From the NCBI GenBank assembly GCA_040954595.2, contig CM082588.2, forward strand, positions 10,230,001 through 10,294,000: a stretch of DNA of 64,000 nucleotides, read 5' to 3'. Each line of letters opens with the position of its first letter. Position 1 is the first letter of the stretch. The translations under genes and the position numbers were made by a program. The notes below the pieces were generated by a model. The model saw only the letters and a program-made list of their open reading frames with translations, was not told the DNA's origin and did not search any database. Below, piece by piece: positions 59,093 through 64,000 of the stretch. This DNA is from Balanoglossus misakiensis. Its lineage: Eukaryota > Hemichordata.

Positions 59093-62000
59093 ATGGAGAA
59101 CGCTGAACAACAGCTGCTGGATTTGGGAATAGAGCCCAGTCCAGTCGCCAAAAAGGGACCTGCAACTCGCAGTAAGACTACGACAAGAGCATCGACCTGT
59201 CGAAAAGTTCGCGTGGTCCCCCCCACCAAACTTTCCAAAGTACCAATGGCGTCAGCTCGTTCGAAAGGCGGGAAATGTAGCAAACCTGTCAAGGAAGAAG
59301 ACACTTCATCTGACGGGGAAGATGTGAGGTCAGAGAAAGAGAAGTTGCAGGCGGAGATAGCGAGACTGCAGGAGCAATCTGAAGTAGACAATTTAAGAAA
59401 ACAACTAAAAGAAATGAAACTGGAGAAGGAACGACGCAGCCCGCCAGCCGCTTCGAGCGGAAGTCCCAGAAGTCACGACCTGAGTCAACTCACGCTACCC
59501 GATCTCAAGAGGATGGCGAAAGAAGACTCACAATTGCAGTGGTCGTTACCATCAGGCAGTCCGTGGCTACCAGCGACAGGGGCCGCTGGCGGCGGTGAAG
59601 ACCTCCAACCGAACCAACTCCTGGCACAGTCCGGTTTATACACAGCAGCGCAGAGCAAAGCAGGTAACGTACCAATGAAATCGATGCGGTTCAACACCAG
59701 AACCGATCGTGTGCGACAGCACGTCCTATGGCCGCACATGTTCGTCAGGGCTCGGACATTCTCGGGCGCCCCACCAAAATTCGATGATATGTCAATGGCG
59801 GAATTTGTGGAAGGTAATCTCGCGATAGTGCAACTTCCTACTTTGAGTGACACAGAGAAACAGCAGCGATTACAACACTTACAGTCGCTTATGAAAGACG
59901 CCAATTTGTTCCCCTGGGACGCCATCTTGAAGTTCGAGGGCGCGCTCCTCTCTGACATGGAGTCAGGACTCAGAACATGGGCAAATGACACCGCAGATCT
60001 GAGAGAGCTATATTTGCTGCCGCGTATCGGCAAGATCAGACGGGATAAAACAGCGGACAAATCCAAAAAGAAGGATCAGATTAATGTATGTTTCAAATAC
60101 CAAAGTAACAAGTGCGAGAAGGAGGATTGCGCATTCAAACACATATGTGAAGCCTGCATGAAGTTGCGTAACAACCTGGCCAAGCATCCCAAGATTGCCT
60201 GCCCCTGGAAGGATAAGGCCTTTAGAGAGCAAGAGAGCAACAAGTTGACCGATAGTTCTGGCAAAGCAGAGGTAGATAAGTCTAAACAAGACTCTCATGA
60301 CTGTGACAGCAATTTAATTCCTAAATTGAACCATAGAGTCAAAAGTGCAGGCACGGAGTGTAATATCAATGACTTTTATACATTGATGGGCATCACAGAT
60401 CAGGCAGTGCACAAGTGTGATCGCTCTGTACAAACTGACATGGAGATTGATATTTCAAGAAGCCTGTCAATGTGCAACCCGGAGGTTTTGCGGGATGCTA
60501 TTGTTAACCCTAGTAGTATTTCTGAACCAGTGCTTTCGATTGACGAGCCAGTAACATGTACCATTGCCAATGTTGCCTCTGAACACACAGGTTGTTTTGA
60601 TACCTCTGTTAGCAGGGATAATGTTGACAAATACCTTTGTAAAACTCATACAGTTGATTTGATAGAACCTGATATTGAGACTGATCTTGACAAGCAAATC
60701 CCTATTGAATCACTAGCCCATACCGTCGGTGATACCACTGAATTTGCATGTGAGATTAGCGCTCATGGTTCCTCTGACGGTATGATCAGTGATGACCACG
60801 ATGTCTTTGTTAGTGATATGTTTACTGTGGAAAATGTTCCAAATATGGGGCCTCCCAACCCCACCCTTGTTGATCACAGTGTTCCAGACACTTATCCACT
60901 GGGCAATGATATGCAGTATTCTGAGTTATCAGATACTCCCGTGGGCGGGGATGTCTGTCCCCCGTCGTCATGGCCACAAGCGTCACCCCTTGATTTAACA
61001 GAAGTTATAACCGTTCATGACATAGTTGTTGAATCAGGTTTACCAAATTCTCAATTTTGCAGAATACCCGTTTCATCAAATCTTCAAATCCCAATTTGGC
61101 GAGCCGAATTGCAGCAATATGATGACAAAATCATCTGCGATTACCTACAATATGGTTGGCCCGTCTACTATACAGCCTCAGAATTGCCATACTCTACAGT
61201 GAAAAACCACCCATCAGCTATAAATTACTCGGCGCATGTCGACAACTGGATCATTAACGAAGTCGCAGCCGGGGCTACAGCGGGTCCGTTCTTAACTAAC
61301 CCCCTTGCCACACCACTCAGTACTTCCCCCATTCAGACTGTCGAAAAAAAAGATAGTGTTAATCGGCGTATAGTCTTTGATCTTAGTTCCCCAATCCACC
61401 ATTCAGTAAATGACGGTATCCCCAAAGGGGAATATCTTGGGGAGAGTTTTCAGCTTCAATATCCTTCCATTGATGATTTCACTGCAATGATGACCCGTAA
61501 GGGCAGGGGATGCCTCCTATTTAAGCGCGATTTAAGCAGAGCTTATCGGCAAATACCAGTCGATCCAGCGGACTACCATTTGCTGGGCTACACGTGGCGT
61601 AATTTATTGTTCTTTGACCTTACATTGCCATTTGGCTTGCGAACCGCAGCGCTAGCCTGCCAGCGCACCACTAATGCGGTTTCTTATATCTATTCCACGA
61701 AAGGGTATGACTGTGTTAATTACCTTGACGACTTCGGTGGTGCAGAGACCTCCAACAAAGCCCACAAGGCATTTGCGGAGCTAGGTGACACGCTGGATAG
61801 ACTGGGTTTGCAAGAAGCCAAACACAAAGCGGTGCCCCCGTCATCAATCATGACTTTTCTTGGAATCCAGTTGAACTCCCTTACAATGACTATGGAAGTT
61901 ACTCCTGACCGGCTTAATGAAATAGAGCAAGAGCTGGGTGTATGGGTCACTAAAACAAAAGCAACTAAGCGCGAGCTGCAATCACTCATAGGCAAGCTTT

Positions 62001-62659
62001 CCTTTATTGCCAAATGTGTCAAGCCTGGTAGGCTATTCCTGGCGAGAATGCTAGATGTGTTGCGTACCGTCACCCGCAATCACTACCATCTAAACAGTGA
62101 TTTCAAGGCAGATCTACGGTGGTGGATTAATTTCATTAGGGTTTATAATGGGGTGTCTCTCATTAAAGAGTCAGGTTGGTGCCCGCCAGATGAAATATTT
62201 TCTTCGGATGCATGCCCAACAGGGGGAGGGGGGCTTTGCGACAACGAGTATTTCCACGTGGAGTTCCCTGACTTTGTAAAGGTTGGGGACCCTCACATTA
62301 ATGCCCTCGAATTACTCACTATTACTATAGCGGCAAAAATTTGGGGTGATAGATGGTCTGGAAAGAAAATACAGGTCTCTTGCGACAACCAGGCAACAGT
62401 TTGGGTCATTAATACCGGTAGAGCTAGGGATAAACTAATGCTGTCTTGCTTGAGGGAATTATGGCTGGTAGCAGCGATTCACGAGTTTGAGCTACGTGCT
62501 GTGCACATCGCAGGCACCGAGAACCGGCTGGCTGATGCGCTCAGTCGCTGGCATCTTGACCCAAGTTATGAGCAACTCTTCAAATCATCTGTTAATATTT
62601 CTCAAATGACCGAGCACCCAGTCGCCGAGGATGACATTCGCTTTCTCAATGAGTGGTGA
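59093..62659 (+). CDS. Gag-like / reverse transcriptase / RNase H polyprotein of the YR retrotransposon
   Basis: The product has 1188 residues. ATG 59093 has A at -3 and G at +4 and follows the terminal repeat by 8 bases. Residues about 79-115 are rich in E, K, L and Q and look like a coiled coil. Residues 333-370 hold a zinc-finger-like cluster beginning C-x7-C-x4-C-x3-H and continuing H-x-C-x2-C, as in Gag-like regions of YR elements. Residues about 380-700 form an acidic linker without known motifs. Reverse transcriptase spans about 740-930: IVFDLSS at 760, RDLSRAYRQIPV with catalytic D813, and YLDDF at 877-881. RNase H spans about 1035-1155 with D1039, E1073, D1098 (CDNQ) and D1148 (LADALSRW). 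It would package and copy element RNA. All expected catalytic acidic residues are visible and no stop interrupts the frame. Gag and Pol functions are fused in one frame here, whereas Ngaro elements often separate them. Confidence 0.93.
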   Translation: MENAEQQLLDLGIEPSPVAKKGPATRSKTTTRASTCRKVRVVPPTKLSKVPMASARSKGGKCSKPVKEEDTSSDGEDVRSEKEKLQAEIARLQEQSEVDNLRKQLKEMKLEKERRSPPAASSGSPRSHDLSQLTLPDLKRMAKEDSQLQWSLPSGSPWLPATGAAGGGEDLQPNQLLAQSGLYTAAQSKAGNVPMKSMRFNTRTDRVRQHVLWPHMFVRARTFSGAPPKFDDMSMAEFVEGNLAIVQLPTLSDTEKQQRLQHLQSLMKDANLFPWDAILKFEGALLSDMESGLRTWANDTADLRELYLLPRIGKIRRDKTADKSKKKDQINVCFKYQSNKCEKEDCAFKHICEACMKLRNNLAKHPKIACPWKDKAFREQESNKLTDSSGKAEVDKSKQDSHDCDSNLIPKLNHRVKSAGTECNINDFYTLMGITDQAVHKCDRSVQTDMEIDISRSLSMCNPEVLRDAIVNPSSISEPVLSIDEPVTCTIANVASEHTGCFDTSVSRDNVDKYLCKTHTVDLIEPDIETDLDKQIPIESLAHTVGDTTEFACEISAHGSSDGMISDDHDVFVSDMFTVENVPNMGPPNPTLVDHSVPDTYPLGNDMQYSELSDTPVGGDVCPPSSWPQASPLDLTEVITVHDIVVESGLPNSQFCRIPVSSNLQIPIWRAELQQYDDKIICDYLQYGWPVYYTASELPYSTVKNHPSAINYSAHVDNWIINEVAAGATAGPFLTNPLATPLSTSPIQTVEKKDSVNRRIVFDLSSPIHHSVNDGIPKGEYLGESFQLQYPSIDDFTAMMTRKGRGCLLFKRDLSRAYRQIPVDPADYHLLGYTWRNLLFFDLTLPFGLRTAALACQRTTNAVSYIYSTKGYDCVNYLDDFGGAETSNKAHKAFAELGDTLDRLGLQEAKHKAVPPSSIMTFLGIQLNSLTMTMEVTPDRLNEIEQELGVWVTKTKATKRELQSLIGKLSFIAKCVKPGRLFLARMLDVLRTVTRNHYHLNSDFKADLRWWINFIRVYNGVSLIKESGWCPPDEIFSSDACPTGGGGLCDNEYFHVEFPDFVKVGDPHINALELLTITIAAKIWGDRWSGKKIQVSCDNQATVWVINTGRARDKLMLSCLRELWLVAAIHEFELRAVHIAGTENRLADALSRWHLDPSYEQLFKSSVNISQMTEHPVAEDDIRFLNEW

Positions 62660-62680
62660 CTGATTTTATTTTTATTTCAG
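62660..62680 (+). promoter_or_regulatory. Possible 3' splice acceptor before the recombinase frame
   Basis: A pyrimidine-rich run, ttttatttttatttcag, ends in AG at 62679-62680, just after the stop of the polyprotein gene and before the recombinase region. The recombinase frame lacks an early ATG, so splicing onto this acceptor could supply a start. No donor has been identified; this is suggestion only. Confidence 0.25.
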
Positions 62681-62727
62681 ATCACTGCCAAACTATCCAA
62701 GCCTTAGACGCTCAAATCGCTATCTCA

Positions 62728-63417
62728 ATGAGGTCAGCATCAGCGGAAGGAACTCGTCGGAATTTGTCGTCACAGTTGAAGAGTTACTTCCTGTTTTGTC
62801 AGTTTTTCAATTTTACTCCTGTTCCAGCATCTGTTCTTACAGTGTGTAGATTTATCCAGTTTCTTGCAAGATCAGTAACTGCTACTGGCACCATTCAGAA
62901 TTATTTGTACGCAATTCGTACCTTGCATAGAATCCATGGCTTCACGCCATTGGCCGCTGATCAGTATGTTGTCAAATTACTTTTGAAATGTCTTTCCCGT
63001 AGCACTTTCCAGCCAGTGAGGCAGAAATTACCCATCACCCCCCAGTTGTTGCTACAGTTTTTCGGGCTTCTAGATGTGGCTGTTCCATTCGATGTTACTT
63101 TGTGGGCATGCCTTTTGATAGGGTTTTTCTCCTTTTTTCGCAAGTCAAATCTTGTTCCGAAGTCTGCAACCGACTTTGATCCGGCTAAACACCTCTGTAG
63201 GGGTAAAGTCATTTCCTCAGATTCTGGCCTTATAATCGGCGTGACTTGGTCAAAAACCATTCAGTTTCGCGAACGCTGTTTGACTATTCCACTTGCCCGC
63301 ATTCCAGGTTCGGTGTTGTGCCCTTTACAGGCATACAATCACATGTGTGAGATCATCCCAGCCCCACCCTCTAGCCCAGCATTCATTTTCCCAAATGTGG
63401 CAAATTGGTCCCCTTGA
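62728..63417 (+). CDS. Tyrosine recombinase, N-terminal part (frame broken)
   Basis: The frame is open from 62653, overlapping the end of the previous gene by a few bases, but its first ATG is 62728. Counting from 62653, residues about 30-115 resemble the N-terminal core-binding region of phage-integrase-like recombinases (RRNLSSQLKSYFLFC and FIQFLARS...YLYAIRTLHRIHG). The first catalytic arginine is probably R163 in SFFRKSNLVP. The frame ends at TGA 63415-63417, before the remaining catalytic residues, which continue in the -1 frame. A YR retrotransposon uses this enzyme instead of a DDE integrase to insert circular DNA. The likeliest explanation is loss of one C from the short C run at 63410-63413 in this copy; programmed frameshifting is a weaker alternative. 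Confidence 0.85.
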   Translation: MRSASAEGTRRNLSSQLKSYFLFCQFFNFTPVPASVLTVCRFIQFLARSVTATGTIQNYLYAIRTLHRIHGFTPLAADQYVVKLLLKCLSRSTFQPVRQKLPITPQLLLQFFGLLDVAVPFDVTLWACLLIGFFSFFRKSNLVPKSATDFDPAKHLCRGKVISSDSGLIIGVTWSKTIQFRERCLTIPLARIPGSVLCPLQAYNHMCEIIPAPPSSPAFIFPNVANWSP

Positions 63418-63677
63418 CCCATTCAGGGCTGGTGAAAAGTATCAAATGTTTAGTTCAGAGGGCAGGCTTTCCTGCTGACATGTACTCGGGTCACAGCCTC
63501 CGTCGTGGGGGTGCAACCTTTGCATTCGAAAGTGGGGTCCCTGGGGAGCTTATCAAACTCCAAGGGGATTGGCAATCCAGCGCGTATCTCCGTTATCTTA
63601 ACATTCCATTTCAGACTCGTTATCTGGTGTCCTTTCAAATGGGTCAGCATATTAAAGACATCTCCGCGTCACACTGA
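63405..63677 (+). CDS. Tyrosine recombinase, C-terminal catalytic part (-1 frame)
   Basis: This frame continues the recombinase domain; 63405 is the start of convenience, not a likely translation start. It contains HSLRR, the HxxR motif (H at 63492, R at 63501), GDW in the position of the usual H/W residue, and SSAYLRYL with the candidate nucleophile tyrosine, probably the second Y. The motif set HxxR...GDW...YLRY is typical of DIRS/Ngaro recombinases. It ends at TGA 63675-63677. With R163 from the upstream part, the full R-H-R-W-Y set is encoded, but in two frames. Confidence 0.85.
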   Translation: MVPLTHSGLVKSIKCLVQRAGFPADMYSGHSLRRGGATFAFESGVPGELIKLQGDWQSSAYLRYLNIPFQTRYLVSFQMGQHIKDISASH

Positions 63678-63709
63678 TTTTACTGTGGCACTAGCAGAGA
63701 GGCGGACCG

Positions 63710-63787
63710 GGTTTGGCAGTGGTTGGGCCTGCAAGAGCCCCCAGTTCACGTAAATAAATAATGGCTCTTGCCTTCAGCTGCCAAACC
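63710..63787 (+). other. Nested stem-loop with a poly(A) signal in its loop
   Basis: The outer stem is ggtttggcag (63710-63719) with ctgccaaacc (63778-63787), 10 perfect pairs. The inner stem is gcaagagcc (63731-63739) with ggctcttgc (63763-63771), 9 perfect pairs. Internal loops are 11 and 6 nt, and the terminal loop of 23 nt contains the AATAAA. Two independent perfect stems nested around the signal are unlikely by chance and suggest a structure in the RNA 3' region. Confidence 0.7.
63753..63758 (+). terminator. Poly(A) signal AATAAA
   Basis: AATAAA lies 76 bases after the recombinase stop, inside the loop of the nested stem-loop. It is the only canonical signal between the stop and the right repeat and is a good candidate for the element's transcript end. 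Confidence 0.5.
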
Positions 63788-63827
63788 TGTGTCCTTGGTT
63801 TGTGTGTTAGAGAGATCTCAAGTAATT

Positions 63828-64000
63828 TAGGTAACATTGCGATCAACGGCATAATGTTACCCAATTAAGCAACTCGAAAAGGGGCGCCCTCAACCTCAAA
63901 CGAGCCTCAAAAATCCCATAATCCATCACTCACGGCCACTTCAAGGGTTCGGAGCGTGTCCTGCAGTGCACGCTCTCTCTGCCTCAATTTCAATTTCTCA
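63828..64000 (+). repeat. Right direct terminal repeat (A2), cut by the window end
   Basis: It matches 58912-59084 at an offset of 4916 bp with two mismatches. The copy of the inverted repeat lies at 63830-63838 and 63853-63861 and is identical. The repeat is still matching at the last base of the window. It could also be the left end of a tandem second element; only sequence to the right can tell. Confidence 0.9.

Larger units (their letters stand above)
63678..63827 (+). other. 3' non-coding segment (candidate B1) of the retrotransposon
   Basis: This 150-bp stretch lies between the recombinase stop and the right terminal repeat. It has no gene. It contains the nested stem-loop and the poly(A) signal listed separately. 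In the Ngaro plan it would be repeated after A2, beyond the window. Confidence 0.5.
58912..64000 (+). mobile_element. Tyrosine-recombinase retrotransposon (Ngaro/PAT-like), runs off the window
   Basis: The element has a direct terminal repeat, a Gag-RT-RNase H open frame and a tyrosine recombinase frame. There is no DDE integrase and no aspartic protease motif. Within the DIRS order, DIRS1-like elements have inverted terminal repeats, while Ngaro and PAT elements have split direct repeats (A1 - genes - B1 - A2 - B2). A direct repeat at 58912 and 63828 fits the second plan, with 63678-63827 as B1 and the sequence after 63828 as A2. B2 would lie beyond the window. No target duplication is expected for this class. 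No methyltransferase domain is seen between RNase H and recombinase, unlike DIRS1. The two visible repeats differ at 2 of 173 positions, so the insertion is probably fairly recent, yet the recombinase frame is broken in this copy. Confidence 0.9.

Noticed and set aside
59074-60298. Minus-strand frames of 96-193 codons over the retrotransposon polyprotein
   Set aside because: They are shadows of the 1188-codon plus-strand frame, which carries all recognisable motifs.
58912-64000. Interpretation as an LTR retrotransposon or endogenous retrovirus
   Set aside because: There is no DDE integrase or protease. The last gene encodes a tyrosine recombinase (HxxR, GDW, YLRY), and no target duplication or TG...CA repeat ends are seen.
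1-64000. tRNA, rRNA or telomeric repeats
   Set aside because: No cloverleaf-like sequence, conserved rRNA block or TTAGGG-type run was recognised on either strand by reading; a tRNAscan or Infernal run was not possible.

Overview
The window is eukaryotic, almost certainly metazoan, repeat-rich DNA with no ordinary host gene that I can support. About 52 kb is one AT-rich satellite with a monomer of about 78 bp. Three kinds of mobile element interrupt or border it. A tyrosine-recombinase (Ngaro/PAT-like) retrotransposon, a foldback element with tandemly repeated arms, and short elements rich in AGGTCA half-sites together suggest a marine invertebrate or lower deuterostome, but the species cannot be fixed from this window. 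Long higher-order repeats and a head-to-head inversion fit pericentromeric or other heterochromatin. Near-identical copies this long are also where assemblies fail, so copy numbers are provisional.

Layout. 1-119 is unassigned flank. 120-2632 is satellite in the minus orientation, defining plus as the strand reading catgggtgaaaatcatc. 2633-5779 is a foldback element with TAGTG...CACTA ends, an apparent AGT target duplication, inverted arms of about five poly-G units each, a 36-bp perfect palindrome and a decayed cysteine-rich (CXC-type) coding fragment. 5783-6711 is minus satellite again. At 6711/6712 the array flips and stays in plus orientation to 58911. The plus array has domains with their own diagnostic variants: 6712-8760 (poly-G variants), 8760-28926 (TTAATAAATG variants, a 580-bp higher-order repeat, then 1.3-3.3 kb repeats) and 28927-51926 (CACAATTTCG and CAACATTTCG variants, repeats of 0.5-2.1 kb). 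Two copies of a 1494-bp element (51927-53420 and 54498-55991) sit near the end. They lie exactly 2571 bp apart because a block of element plus satellite was duplicated in tandem.

58912-64000 is a tyrosine-recombinase retrotransposon that runs off the window. It has a direct terminal repeat (173 bp visible, 2 mismatches), a 1188-residue open frame fusing a Gag-like region with a CCCH-type finger to reverse transcriptase and RNase H with all catalytic acidic residues visible, and a tyrosine recombinase whose frame breaks by one base before the HxxR...W...Y motif. Each terminal repeat starts with a 9-bp inverted repeat around a 14-nt spacer, shaped like a recombinase core site, and the poly(A) signal lies in the loop of a nested stem-loop. 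The gene set fits reverse transcription followed by integration of circular DNA by the recombinase.

Many open frames of 60-179 codons in the array are artefacts. 78 is divisible by 3, so one stop-free frame on each strand gives 26-residue periodic peptides until a partial monomer shifts the frame.
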